This document shows, one piece after another, positions 43,001-51,547 of a stretch of 64,000 nucleotides of DNA; the stretch's first letter is position 1; the number at the start of each line of letters is the position of its first letter. The stretch is taken from positions 62,001-126,000 of the forward strand of contig JOAA01000016.1 in the NCBI GenBank assembly GCA_000720375.1, written 5' to 3'. A program made the translations under genes and the position numbers. This DNA comes from Rhodococcus rhodnii (lineage in GTDB: Bacteria; Actinomycetota; Actinomycetes; Mycobacteriales; Pseudonocardiaceae). The notes beneath the pieces are model-generated. The model made no database searches and was not told the origin of the DNA. It saw only the letters and a program-made list of their open reading frames with translations.

Positions 43001-43526
43001 GCTGCTGCCCCGCCGCAGGCTCGACCAGCCCGGCAGGCCGCGCCGGTTGCTGCGGTTCGAGATCGACCCGGAGGCGTTCGGCCGGTTCTCCGAACGGCTG
43101 GCCCGGTTCCTCGGCACCGGGAAGTTCCTGTTCTGGCAGACGCTGGTGGTGATCGTCTGGATCACGCTGAACCTGACGGCCGCGTCGCTGAAATGGGATC
43201 CGTACCCGTTCATCCTGCTCAACCTGGCGTTCTCCACGCAGGCCGCCTACGCGGCGCCGTTGATCCTGCTCGCGCAGAACCGCCAGGACGACCGTGACCG
43301 CATCTCGCTGGAGGAAGACCGCAAACGCGCGGCCCAAACCAAGGCGGACACGGAATACCTGGCACGCGAGCTCGCCGCGTTGCGAATCGCCGTCGGCGAA
43401 GTCGCGACACGGGACTACCTACGCAGCGAACTGGACCGTCTGCGCCAAGACCTCAACGCCAAACCGCGCCGCCGCGCGTCCGCGGACAGCATCAAGGACA
43501 ACCCGTCGTGGCGAGATCAGGGCTGA
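42993..43526 (+). CDS. DUF1003 membrane protein (Rv1231c-type)
   Basis: The 177-residue protein has two membrane helices (KFLFWQTLVVIVWITLNLTA and PFILLNLAFSTQAAYAAPLI) followed by NRQDDRDRISLEEDRKRAAQ, the typical DUF1003 pattern, and a coiled-coil tail. The family has no firm function. The gene overlaps the upstream MgtE-N/CBS gene, with which it is paired across actinobacteria, so the two may act together at the membrane. Confidence 0.88.
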   Translation: MPELLPRRRLDQPGRPRRLLRFEIDPEAFGRFSERLARFLGTGKFLFWQTLVVIVWITLNLTAASLKWDPYPFILLNLAFSTQAAYAAPLILLAQNRQDDRDRISLEEDRKRAAQTKADTEYLARELAALRIAVGEVATRDYLRSELDRLRQDLNAKPRRRASADSIKDNPSWRDQG

Positions 43527-43978
43527 GCGTCGGCCACGCGCTGCGACAAGTCGCCTATGGTGTGCAGCTCTTGCTCGTCGAGTAGCTCCACGAAATGCCG
43601 TAGAACACCTGCGAGATGCGTCCGCGACGCGACCCCTAACCGGGCCGCGCCCGCGGGCGTCAACCGCGCGACGACACCACGGCCATCACCGTCGACCCGT
43701 TCCCGCGCGACAAGACCGGCCCGTTCCAACCGGTCCACCAGACGGGTGACGCCCGAGCGGGACAGCAGAACGGCCTCGGCCAGCTCCGCCATCCGCAGGC
43801 ACTGGTCCGGCGCTTCCGCGAGTTCGGCAAGCACGTCGTAGGCACCGAGGGAAAGGCGTTGCTCGGCGAGCAATTCGGCCTCAAGACATCGAGTGACCTT
43901 GGCGTGCGCGCGCAGAAATGAACGCCACGCGTCCATTTCGCTTCGGGTGGGCAACCGGGTTGCACCTAACTCCGGCAC
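43517..43978 (-). CDS. MarR-family regulator
   Basis: The 153-residue winged-helix protein has the MarR core: LSLGAYDVLAELAEAPDQ, recognition helix LLSRSGVTRLVDRLERAGLV and wing ARERVDGDGRGVVARLT. It is convergent with DUF1003 (10-bp overlap) and divergent from mrp 88 bp away. The target and ligand are unknown. I saw no clear dyad in the intergenic region. Confidence 0.88.
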   Translation of the reverse strand: MPELGATRLPTRSEMDAWRSFLRAHAKVTRCLEAELLAEQRLSLGAYDVLAELAEAPDQCLRMAELAEAVLLSRSGVTRLVDRLERAGLVARERVDGDGRGVVARLTPAGAARLGVASRTHLAGVLRHFVELLDEQELHTIGDLSQRVADAQP

Positions 43979-44066
43979 AACCTGATGTTACGGAACGCGC
44001 GCAAGTGGATGCGCAGTGCCCTACTTCATAAGGGCGAGCATGGGCTTTGGCTCTACTCGCCGTAGC

Positions 44067-45200
44067 ATGAGAAAGGTGATACCCACTGTCGAAGCGGTCC
44101 GTAAGGCGCTGGCAGGCGTGCAGGACCCGGAGATCCACCGCCCGATCACGGACCTCGGCATGGTCAAGGACGTCACGGTGCACCCGGACGGGATCGTCGA
44201 CGTCGGCGTGTACCTGACCGTGGCCGGTTGCCCGCTGCGCGACAAGATCACCCGCGACGTGACCACCGCGGTGTCCGCGCTCGAGGGCGTGAGCGACGTA
44301 CGAGTCGAGCTGGACGTCATGAACGACGAACAGCGCACCGCGATGCGTAAGTCGTTGCGCGGCGACGAACCGAAGATCCCCTTCGCCGAACCAGGCTCCA
44401 TGACGCGCGTGTACTGCGTTGCATCGGGCAAGGGCGGCGTAGGCAAGTCGAGCGTGACGGTGAACCTCGCCGTCGCGATGGCCGAACGCGGCCTGTCAGT
44501 CGGCGTGGTCGACGCGGACATCTACGGCCACTCGGTGCCCAGGATGCTCGGCGCGACCGGCAAACCGACCAAGGTCGAGCAGATGATCATGCCGCCGCAG
44601 GCGAACGGCGTGAAGGTGATCTCGATCGGCATGTTCACCCCCGGCAACACCCCGGTGGTGTGGCGCGGCCCGATGCTGCACCGGGCGCTGCAGCAGTTCC
44701 TGGCCGACGTGTTCTGGGGCGACCTGGACATCCTGCTGCTCGACCTGCCGCCGGGCACAGGTGACATCGCGATCTCGGTGGCGCAGCTGATCCCGAACGC
44801 GGAAATCCTCGTGGTGACTACTCCGCAGCAGGCAGCGGCGGAAGTCGCTGAGCGCGCGGGCGCGATCGCGCTGCAGACCCGTCAGCGGATCGCGGGCGTG
44901 ATCGAGAACATGTCCTGGCTCCAGATGCCTGACGGTTCCCGGATGGACATCTTTGGTGAAGGCGGCGGGCAGACCGTGTCTGATTCGCTTTCGCGGGCCG
45001 TCGGCTCCGAGGTGCCGCTGCTCGGGCAGGTGCCGCTCGATCCACGGTTGCGTGAGGGCGGGGACGCCGGGACGCCGCTGGTCAAGCTGGACCCGGAGGC
45101 TCCGGCTTCCACCGTGCTGAAGGACATCGCGAAGAGGCTGACCGTTCGGGCCCGTGGCCTGGCCGGGCGCATGTTGTCGGTGTCTCCGGCCGGCCGCTGA
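44067..45200 (+). CDS. mrp: Mrp/ApbC-type iron-sulfur carrier ATPase
   Basis: The 377-residue protein has an N-terminal MIP18/DUF59 domain (VRKALAGVQDPEIHRPITD; YLTVAGCPLRDKITRDVT) and a P-loop domain with deviant Walker A SGKGGVGKSSVTVNLA, HSVPRMLG, and LLLDLPPGTGDIAISVAQL. It loads and delivers Fe-S clusters in the cytoplasm. Homologous to Rv1229c. ATG 44067 was chosen because the DUF59 domain starts right after it; GTG 44076 is an alternative. Confidence 0.92.
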   Translation: MRKVIPTVEAVRKALAGVQDPEIHRPITDLGMVKDVTVHPDGIVDVGVYLTVAGCPLRDKITRDVTTAVSALEGVSDVRVELDVMNDEQRTAMRKSLRGDEPKIPFAEPGSMTRVYCVASGKGGVGKSSVTVNLAVAMAERGLSVGVVDADIYGHSVPRMLGATGKPTKVEQMIMPPQANGVKVISIGMFTPGNTPVVWRGPMLHRALQQFLADVFWGDLDILLLDLPPGTGDIAISVAQLIPNAEILVVTTPQQAAAEVAERAGAIALQTRQRIAGVIENMSWLQMPDGSRMDIFGEGGGQTVSDSLSRAVGSEVPLLGQVPLDPRLREGGDAGTPLVKLDPEAPASTVLKDIAKRLTVRARGLAGRMLSVSPAGR

Positions 45201-45217
45201 CTGCACAACCCACCACG

Positions 45218-45250
45218 AACCGCTGTAGCCCTACGGCTGCAGCGGTTTTT
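45218..45250 (+). terminator. intrinsic terminator of mrp
   Basis: AACCGCTGTAGCC (45218-45230) pairs with GGCTGCAGCGGTT (45235-45247) with one G-T wobble around CTAC, followed by a run of five T. A classic Rho-independent terminator 18 bp after the mrp stop. Confidence 0.88.
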
Positions 45251-45404
45251 CGTGCCCAATCCCGCACCAGAACAGCCCCCGCCACTCCCGGGGGGCGTCC
45301 CCTGGCCAGTCTATCGGTGATAGGGGGTGGTCAATAGGGTTACCGAGCGGTTGTGGATAACGGGATTTGCCAACGGACCGTTCGCGCGGTTCGAGGCTCA
45401 ATTG

Positions 45405-45676
45405 CCCGGCTCAGGGTCGAGGCTTAGCTGCCCGACTCAGGCTCCAGGCTCGGCTGCCCGGCTCAGATTCCAGACTCAACCGCCCAGCCCAGGCTCCAGG
45501 CTCGGCTGCCCGGCTCAGATTCCAGACTCAACCGCCCAGCCCAGGCTCCAGGCTCGGCTGCCCGACCCAGGCTCCAGACTCAACCGCCCGACCCAGATTC
45601 CAGACTCAACCGCCCGACCCAGGCTCCAGGGCTCAACCGCCCGACCCAGATTCCAGACTCAACCGCCCAGCTCAGG
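45405..45676. repeat. 26-bp tandem repeat array, ten units
   Basis: Ten units of 26 bp (one of 27) with consensus CCCRRCYCAGRYTCCAGRCT and ending in CRRCYG fill the space between the convergent mrp and tatB genes; a partial eleventh unit at 45666-45676 contains the tatB stop codon. Units alternate between two subtypes in the middle (52-bp period). Open frames through the array are a by-product of its regularity. It is unrelated in sequence to the 22-bp array. Confidence 0.88.
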
Positions 45677-46064
45677 TCGCGTCGGGGTCGAAAGGTGGCT
45701 TCTCGCCGGGGTTCAGCGGCGGAGGCGTTGAGCTTGCGGGTGGCGTGGAGGCCGCCGGCGGCGGTGTGTAGCCGTTGGGTTTGGTGCCGTTGGCGGGTTC
45801 GTCGTTGAACAGGTGCTGGGTGACCATGCGCTTGGGGTCGAAGCTGCGGAGTTCACGCAGGTTCTCCAGTGGCTTGCGCAGTTCGTCGAACTCCGGGCCC
45901 ATTTCGTTGCGCAGTTGGTCGCGGGCGCCCGTGGCGAACTCGCGGACCTTGCGGATGCTCTTGCCGATCCAGGCCGCCGCCGACGGCAGGCGTTCCGGAC
46001 CGAGGATGAACAGCCCAGCCAACAACAGGACGAGGATCTCCGCCCACCCGATGCTGTCGAACAT
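45672..46064 (-). CDS. tatB: Sec-independent translocase subunit TatB
   Basis: The 130-residue protein opens [20 protein letters not shown], the membrane helix of TatB, followed by LGPERLP at the hinge and an amphipathic helix ([17 protein letters not shown]). The acidic/proline-rich tail ([11 protein letters not shown]) is typical of actinobacterial TatB. It works with TatA/TatC to export folded proteins. The position next to htrA-rseA-sigE matches Rv1224. Confidence 0.93.
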   Translation of the reverse strand: MFDSIGWAEILVLLLAGLFILGPERLPSAAAWIGKSIRKVREFATGARDQLRNEMGPEFDELRKPLENLRELRSFDPKRMVTQHLFNDEPANGTKPNGYTPPPAASTPPASSTPPPLNPGEKPPFDPDAT

Positions 46065-46101
46065 GCCGCAACCTCCACCAAGTCAGCTTCAGCTTACCGA
46101 C

Positions 46102-47613
46102 TCAGTCGGACTGCAGGACGACGTCGATTGTCAGCTCTCTGCCGTCACGCACGAGCACCACCGGAACCTTCGCCCCGATTTCATGTGCGCGTACGGCCAC
46201 GGTCAGCTCGGCTGCGTTGCGGACGATCCGGTCGCCGATCTTCGTGACGATGTCGCCTTCGCGAATGCCCGCCTTCTGGGCCGCGCTGTTCTCCGCGACG
46301 TTCGCCACGCGCGCGCCCTCTGAGGTTTCGGCGGTCACACTGGTCACGGCGTTGATGCCGATTTCCGGGTGCTTGACCTGTCCGTCCCTGATCAGGGCTT
46401 CCGCGATCTTGCGGGCGTAGTTGGACGGGATGGCGAAGCCAAGCCCCACCGATCCGCCTGCTTCTCCCGGCGCGACGATGAACGAGTTGATGCCGATCAG
46501 TGCTCCGGCCGAGTTGATCAATGGGCCGCCGGAGTTTCCTTGGTTGATCGATGCGTCGGTCTGGATCGCGTCGTAGGCCACCGGCGGTGCACCGGCGTTG
46601 GAGCCGACCAGCCTGGGCCGGTGCAGTGCACTCACGATGCCTTCGGTGACCGTGTTGGACAGGCCGAGCGGGGAGCCGACGGCGACCACCGCGTCGCCGA
46701 CCGCCACCTTGTCGGAATCGCCGAACTGCAGCACGGTCGGGTTGGTCACCTCGACCTTGAGCACCGCGAGGTCGGTCTTCTGGTCCCTGCCTACGAGCTT
46801 GGCCTGCGCTCGCTTGCCGTCGGTGAACACCGCGGTCATCTTCACCGTGGGATCGTCCGCGGCGTCCTCGATGACGTGGTCGTTCGTGATGATGTAGCCC
46901 TTGCCGTCGATCACGGCACCCGAACCGGCGTTTCCTTGGCCGTCGGCGCGGCGCACCTCGATGGACACGACCGCGGGCGCCACGCGCTTGGCGATGTCGG
47001 CGATCGAGCCGGGCGGGCGCTCCACGTTCGGCTGCACTTCGGCCAGTGTCACGTCGCTGGTCAGCGAATCGCCAGCGCGAGCGATCAGCCAGCCGACCAC
47101 GCCACCCGCGCCGCCGATCACGAGCACGACCACGGCGAGGATGATCAGCGCACTGGTCTTCACGCGCCGCCCGAACAGCAGCTCGGGCACGCTGAGCAGC
47201 TGCCCGGTGTCCTTGACGGCCTTGGCCTTCGGCTCCGCCTCGGGCTTGTCGAGGGCGGGCGGGCCGATCATGGCGCCGGCGCCCGGATCGCGCCACGGGT
47301 CGGCTTCTTTCGACGACCACAGCGGCGCATCGACCGGCGCGTCGCCGTTCTGGTCGACGGGCGGTCGTTGCAGCACCACATCGGGGTTCTCCGGCGGACG
47401 GCTGAACGCCTCGGTCAGCGCGGCCGCGGGCGGCGGCGCCGCGTGCAGCGCCGGATCCGGGTGGCTGCCGTTCCGGTTGGCGAACGCGCTGTCCACGCCG
47501 GGTGGCCTGCCGAACACGGCCGCCTGAGAAGGATCGACCGACGGCCTGCGCAGCGGGCGCGGGCCGAGCCGGTCTGGCTCAGGCGTCGGGTTTTGCTCAG
47601 GGTGCTGGCTCAT
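46102..47613 (-). CDS. htrA: HtrA/DegP-like membrane serine protease
   Basis: The 503-residue protein has a long disordered cytoplasmic N-terminus and one membrane helix (SALIILAVVVLVIGGAGGVV, about residues 155-175). A trypsin-like domain follows with catalytic His in TNDHVIEDA, Asp in KTDLAVLKVE and Ser in QGNSGGPL, then a C-terminal PDZ domain (VANVAENSAAQKAGIREGDI). It degrades or refolds damaged envelope proteins. Homologous to Rv1223, in the sigE envelope-stress locus. Confidence 0.92.
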   Translation of the reverse strand: MSQHPEQNPTPEPDRLGPRPLRRPSVDPSQAAVFGRPPGVDSAFANRNGSHPDPALHAAPPPAAALTEAFSRPPENPDVVLQRPPVDQNGDAPVDAPLWSSKEADPWRDPGAGAMIGPPALDKPEAEPKAKAVKDTGQLLSVPELLFGRRVKTSALIILAVVVLVIGGAGGVVGWLIARAGDSLTSDVTLAEVQPNVERPPGSIADIAKRVAPAVVSIEVRRADGQGNAGSGAVIDGKGYIITNDHVIEDAADDPTVKMTAVFTDGKRAQAKLVGRDQKTDLAVLKVEVTNPTVLQFGDSDKVAVGDAVVAVGSPLGLSNTVTEGIVSALHRPRLVGSNAGAPPVAYDAIQTDASINQGNSGGPLINSAGALIGINSFIVAPGEAGGSVGLGFAIPSNYARKIAEALIRDGQVKHPEIGINAVTSVTAETSEGARVANVAENSAAQKAGIREGDIVTKIGDRIVRNAAELTVAVRAHEIGAKVPVVLVRDGRELTIDVVLQSD

Positions 47614-47668
47614 CGCTGCTCAGCCTGCCGGTCAGGTGGTGAAAGCCCAGTAAGGACCCGGAATGCCG

Positions 47669-47699
47669 CGAAGCCCCCGTTGTCGCAACGAGGGCTTCG
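47669..47699 (-). terminator. hairpin between rseA and htrA
   Basis: CGAAGCCCCCGTTG (47669-47682) and CAACGAGGGCTTCG (47686-47699) pair with one mismatch around a 3-nt loop, 16 bp past the rseA stop. It probably ends or attenuates the sigE-rseA transcript before htrA. Confidence 0.7.
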
Positions 47700-47715
47700 T
47701 GTCCTAGGAGAAAAG

Positions 47716-48303
47716 TCAGCGAAGGATAGGGCCGCCGGGGGCCACGAGGACCGGGGCGACATGCGCGGGCGCCTTGGGCCGCGCGGCCGGAGCGGTGTCG
47801 CCATTGGCGGCGGGCGCGCCGGACGGGGCAACAAGCGCGAGAGCGCCCAGAACGAGACCGGACACAACCACGCCGGCGCCCTGAGCCGTGCGGCGGCCGC
47901 GACCGATGACGTTCGGGCCCTCGCCAAGGCGAGGCTGCGAACCTAACGCCGCGTTCGAGCCCAACGGTCTGCTGCCGCCGACGCGGTCTGGCCGTTGGAT
48001 GGCCACGAGCTGGCCTTCCTGGGTCATCGCCAGGTTGTCGGGCATGCCGGGCAAGTCGGTGTTCTGCGGGATGGCTCGCAGGTTGGCCAGCAAGGAGGCC
48101 GACATCGACGGAGCATCCGCAGCACGGACGGCTGCGCGCGCCTGCCGCTGAGCCGCGATCTCCGCGGCACAGCATGGGCAGCTCATCATGTGCGCGGCCA
48201 CGCGGTCACGCGCGCCCGGGGACAGCTCGCCGTCCACGAACGCCACGACCGCGTCCGGCATCAGGTGCTGCTCGGGCAGATTCCACCCGCGCAGGTCGGT
48301 CAT
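47716..48303 (-). CDS. rseA: anti-sigma factor RseA (SigE antagonist)
   Basis: The 195-residue protein has a zinc-associated anti-sigma motif ([20 protein letters not shown]-x3-C-x2-C) at about residues 38-45. A single hydrophobic segment ([19 protein letters not shown]) lies near residue 150, with a Pro/Ala-rich C-terminal end. The ATGA overlap with sigE gives coupled translation, as expected of a sigma/anti-sigma pair (Rv1221/Rv1222). It should hold SigE inactive until envelope stress. Confidence 0.9.
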   Translation of the reverse strand: MTDLRGWNLPEQHLMPDAVVAFVDGELSPGARDRVAAHMMSCPCCAAEIAAQRQARAAVRAADAPSMSASLLANLRAIPQNTDLPGMPDNLAMTQEGQLVAIQRPDRVGGSRPLGSNAALGSQPRLGEGPNVIGRGRRTAQGAGVVVSGLVLGALALVAPSGAPAANGDTAPAARPKAPAHVAPVLVAPGGPILR

Positions 48304-48956
48304 GCGGAAGCCTCCCGGGTCAGTTCACGGCGCCGCTCGAGCGAGGCGCGCAGGGCCTGACGGCCACGGTGAATCCTGCTGCGAACAGTACCCAGCTTGA
48401 CCCCGAGTGTGGCGCCGATCTCCTCGTACGACAGGCCTTCCACGTCGCACAGGACCACGGCGGCACGGAACTCCGGCGGCAGCTCGTCGAGCGCCTCCTG
48501 CAGGTCCGGGTCGAGGTGGGCCTCCGAGTACACCTGCTCGGGCGACGGGTCGTCGCCTGCGAGCCTGTCGGTGTCGTCCGGCAGTCCCTCCATGCGCAGC
48601 CGCGAGCGGCGGCGGGCCATGTCGAGGAACAGGTTCGTGGTGATCCGGTGCAGCCAGCCCTCGAAGGTCCCCGGCTTGTACGAGGCCAGGGAACGGAACA
48701 CCCGGATGAAAGTCTCCTGGGTGAGGTCCTCGGCGTCGTGCGAGTTACCGGTGAGGCGGTATGCGAGCCGGTAGACGCGGTCAGCGTGTTCCCGCACGAC
48801 CTCGTCCCAGGTCGGGGGTGTCCACGCCGGCTGGTCGTCCAGCTCGACTGGCGTCGCCAACGCGACGTCGGAATCGCTCATCAGGTGGGTATCCTCCCGC
48901 GGACTGGCCTGCCCACTACGTTGAACAACGACGGACTCGTTCACGGTGTTCCCCAC
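48300..48956 (-). CDS. sigE: ECF RNA polymerase sigma factor SigE
   Basis: The 218-residue sigma-70 family ECF factor has region 2 ([20 protein letters not shown] to [28 protein letters not shown]) and region 4 ([20 protein letters not shown] then [20 protein letters not shown]). It is nearly identical in these regions to mycobacterial SigE, which controls envelope and heat stress genes. GTG 48956 is the longest start. GTG 48944 and ATG 48881 are in frame, and alternative starts are plausible given this family's multiple promoters. Confidence 0.92.
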   Translation of the reverse strand: MGNTVNESVVVQRSGQASPREDTHLMSDSDVALATPVELDDQPAWTPPTWDEVVREHADRVYRLAYRLTGNSHDAEDLTQETFIRVFRSLASYKPGTFEGWLHRITTNLFLDMARRRSRLRMEGLPDDTDRLAGDDPSPEQVYSEAHLDPDLQEALDELPPEFRAAVVLCDVEGLSYEEIGATLGVKLGTVRSRIHRGRQALRASLERRRELTREASA

Positions 48957-49110
48957 TTCGGCTGTGCGACTCCCCTTGTTGTCGATAGCTTCGTGTACGG
49001 CGTTATGGGGTGGGTGAGAGTCAGCTAAGACGAACCTGAGAATCCGTCCGTCGGCGCGTTTGCTGAGTGTTCCCTCAGAAATGGCCCGGACGACGCTAAT
49101 CTCGCCAGGC

Positions 49111-49746
49111 GTGACACCCGAATGGCCGGCCGGGCTGCGTGCCTACGTCGAGGACTACCTGGCCGAGGACGAGACGCTGAGCGCAGCACGTGCACGCGGG
49201 CGGGCGCTGGGCTGTGTGCCGATCGGCGCGGCAGGCGGCGCCGCCCTGCAGTTCCTTGCCACCGCACTGCGAGCCAAAGCCGTGGTCGAGGTCGGCACAG
49301 GCGCCGGGCTGAGCGGCCTGTACCTGCTGCGTGGGATGGCCCAGGACGGCGTGCTGACGTCGATCGACGTCGAACCTGAGCACCAGACGGCGGCCAGGCA
49401 GGCGTTCGCGGCTGAGGGCGTCGCGCCCGGCCGGACCAGGCTGATCATGGGCCGGGCGCTGGACGTGCTGCCCCGGTTGACCGACTCCGGGTATGACCTG
49501 ATCTTCGTGGACGCCGCGAAGACCGAATACCCGAGTTACTACGAGCAGGGTGTCCGGTTGCTGAGGCCGGGTGGCGTGATCGCGTTCGACAACGTGCTGT
49601 GGAAGGGCCGGGTGGCCGATCCTGAGGACCGCGAGCCGGACACAGCCGCGATGCGCGAGGTCGCCCGCCTGGTCAAGGAGGACGACCGCCTGGTGCCGGT
49701 GTTGCTGCCTATCGGTGACGGTTTGTTGGTGGCAGCCAAGGCCTGA
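49111..49746 (+). CDS. SAM-dependent O-methyltransferase (Rv1220c-type)
   Basis: The 211-residue class I methyltransferase resembles catechol O-methyltransferases: [19 protein letters not shown] (SAM motif I), [38 protein letters not shown] and [18 protein letters not shown]. The substrate is unknown. It is divergent from sigE, as in mycobacteria. The start is uncertain: GTG 49111 gives a compact family-like N-terminus, and ATG 49081 is in frame 10 codons upstream. Neither has a strong ribosome site, so the transcript may be leaderless. Confidence 0.86.
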   Translation: MTPEWPAGLRAYVEDYLAEDETLSAARARGRALGCVPIGAAGGAALQFLATALRAKAVVEVGTGAGLSGLYLLRGMAQDGVLTSIDVEPEHQTAARQAFAAEGVAPGRTRLIMGRALDVLPRLTDSGYDLIFVDAAKTEYPSYYEQGVRLLRPGGVIAFDNVLWKGRVADPEDREPDTAAMREVARLVKEDDRLVPVLLPIGDGLLVAAKA

Positions 49747-49767
49747 GGGCGCACATAGGGTGAACGC

Positions 49768-50196
49768 ATGGTCTACGTGGATCTGCCCGAGCTCGGACTC
49801 GAAGGCGAATGGGCGGTCACCGACGCGGAACGCGCTCTCGCCCGGCGTATCGTGCCGTTGCTGCCCGCCGAGCCCGCTCCAGGAGCCGACATGGCGACTC
49901 GCTGGAGCACCCTGCAGTCGACGCTCAGCACGCTCATCGAGATGATCCGGACGGAAGGCGACGGCCTGTTCGACGAACGCGGCGGTTCGCACGCCAGCCA
50001 ACCGGGCGTGATCACCATGATCGACATGCCGTTCACCCTCGCCCAATGGTTCAACGAGGTCGGCCAACGCCACCAGCTCGCGACCGCCACGCGTGGGACC
50101 GCGGGCGGGAACGCGGTGTTGACGGAGCTGACCTCCGATGTGGAGCCGGAAGTGGCCGAGTTGCGGCGGTTGCTCACCGCGGCCGCCGGGACCTAA
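49768..50196 (+). CDS. conserved-looking hypothetical protein
   Basis: The 142-residue soluble protein has AGGGTGA 6 nt before ATG 49768. It is helical, with ATRWSTLQSTLSTLIEMIRT, a segment IDMPFTLAQWFNEVGQRHQL and an acidic N-terminus. I do not recognise a family. It follows the methyltransferase by 21 bp, so co-transcription is likely. Its stop overlaps the dehalogenase stop on the other strand by 4 bp. Confidence 0.72.
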   Translation: MVYVDLPELGLEGEWAVTDAERALARRIVPLLPAEPAPGADMATRWSTLQSTLSTLIEMIRTEGDGLFDERGGSHASQPGVITMIDMPFTLAQWFNEVGQRHQLATATRGTAGGNAVLTELTSDVEPEVAELRRLLTAAAGT

Positions 50197-51050
50197 GCGC
50201 CCTCGTGCTTGCGTGCCCAGGACGTGATGGCCTTGGCGATCGCCTCGGGCTGGTCCTCAGGTGCGTGGTGACCGGCGGCTCCGCAGTGGACAGTCTCGAG
50301 CGCCGCGATGTTCGCCGCGCACCACTCGGCCAGTTCGGGCTTGATCAGCAAGGTGGGTGAGCCTTCGAAGGTGAGCAGCAGTTTGGGCACGTCCGCGCTG
50401 GCCGCCAGCCACTTCCCGTACTGCGAGACCCGCTCGACGACGTCCGCAGGATCACCATCGAGGGGCGACGAGCGCGCCCACCGCAGGATGGGACGACGGC
50501 TTTCCCGCGTCGGGTACGGCGCCAGGTAGGCCTGTATCTCGGCATCAGTCAGCGGGTTGAGCACTCCGGCGGTGAACGCGGACTCCACGAAGAAGTTCGT
50601 GTCGAGCACCAACTCCTCACCCTTCGGCCCGCGCATGGCCTCCGCCCTGGCGCGCGGGGCGTCGCCCAGTTCGCTCCAGGACAACGGACGCACGATGGTC
50701 TCGAAGAAAGCGATGCTCCGGACCCGCGAGGGATGGCGGGAAGCCCAGTCGAAGGCGAGCGCGCCACCCCAGTCGTGCCCGACGAGCACCACGTCGTCCA
50801 GGCCGAGCTGGTCGAACCAGGCGTCCAGGTAGCGGGCGTGGTCGTCGAAGCGGTACGGCACGTCCGGCTTGCCGGACCGGCCCATGCCGATCAGGTCCGG
50901 GGCCAGCAGCCGGTACGGCAGATCGATCCCGGGCAGGACCTTCCGCCATAAGTACGACGAGCCGGGGTTTCCGTGCAGGAACACCATCGGCCGTCCGGCA
51001 CCGATCTCCTCGTAGTACATCGTCGAGTCCAGGACTTCCACGGTCGGCAT
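50193..51050 (-). CDS. haloalkane dehalogenase (DhaA/LinB-like)
   Basis: The 285-residue alpha/beta-hydrolase carries the haloalkane dehalogenase residues: Asn in FLHGNPGSSYLW, nucleophile Asp followed by Trp in VGHDWGGALAFDWASRHP, Glu in IAFFETIVRP, and His in GAAGHHAPEDQP. The N-W halide-binding pair and Asp nucleophile (not Ser) separate it from esterases, and the cap region resembles subfamily II (LinB). It would convert haloalkanes to alcohols. It is divergent from a MarR regulator with two perfect operators, so it is probably inducible. ATG 51050 is the start. Confidence 0.88.
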   Translation of the reverse strand: MPTVEVLDSTMYYEEIGAGRPMVFLHGNPGSSYLWRKVLPGIDLPYRLLAPDLIGMGRSGKPDVPYRFDDHARYLDAWFDQLGLDDVVLVGHDWGGALAFDWASRHPSRVRSIAFFETIVRPLSWSELGDAPRARAEAMRGPKGEELVLDTNFFVESAFTAGVLNPLTDAEIQAYLAPYPTRESRRPILRWARSSPLDGDPADVVERVSQYGKWLAASADVPKLLLTFEGSPTLLIKPELAEWCAANIAALETVHCGAAGHHAPEDQPEAIAKAITSWARKHEGA

Positions 51051-51062
51051 CACAACTCCATT

Positions 51063-51105
51063 CGTTAGTGGCACTAACGAAGTTAGATCGTTAGTGCCAC
51101 TAACG
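51063..51105. promoter_or_regulatory. twin 17-bp palindromic operators
   Basis: CGTTAGTGGCACTAACG (51063-51079) and CGTTAGTGCCACTAACG (51089-51105) are each perfect dyads and reverse complements of one another, with centres 26 bp apart. They fill the space between the dehalogenase ATG and the MarR GTG, so one regulator can control both. Confidence 0.85.
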
Positions 51106-51124
51106 CAAGGGCTAGGATCCTGCT

Positions 51125-51547
51125 GTGACTGAAGCCGCACGTCTGCGCAACCAGCCCACGCGGCTGCTGTCCCTGGCCGCCATGCACGCGGACCGTCAGG
51201 TCACCGAGGCGCTCGCAGCCGTGGACGCGCGGAAATGGCACTACGCCGTGCTCGCCACGCTGGAGGAATTCGGCCCCGCGAGCCAGGCGGAACTCAGCGA
51301 CCGCACGCGCATCTACCGCAGCGATCTCGTCGCGGTCCTGAACGAGCTGGCCGAGCAAGGCTCGGTGGAACGCACGGCGGACCCCGTGGACAAGCGACGC
51401 AACGTCATCACGCTGACCAAGCAGGGTCACCGGCAACTGATCAAACTCGACACCGTGCTCGCGGACGTCCAGAACCAGGTGTTCGCGCCGCTGTCACCCA
51501 GCGAACGAGAGCAGCTCAGCAGGCTGCTCGCCGCCCTGCTCAGCTGA
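51125..51547 (+). CDS. MarR-family regulator of the dehalogenase
   Basis: The 140-residue winged-helix protein (GTG 51125) has [20 protein letters not shown] and [20 protein letters not shown], recognition helix [20 protein letters not shown] and wing [16 protein letters not shown]. The twin palindromes upstream are its likely sites. The inducer may be a dehalogenase substrate or product. The 3' end overlaps glgC by 8 bp. Confidence 0.88.
   Translation: MTEAARLRNQPTRLLSLAAMHADRQVTEALAAVDARKWHYAVLATLEEFGPASQAELSDRTRIYRSDLVAVLNELAEQGSVERTADPVDKRRNVITLTKQGHRQLIKLDTVLADVQNQVFAPLSPSEREQLSRLLAALLS

Noticed and set aside
45327..45771. Two overlapping 134-residue frames across the 26-bp array
   Set aside because: Both translate the same tandem repeat in different frames (Pro/Arg/Leu-rich); they run into tatB on the opposite strand and lack initiation signals.
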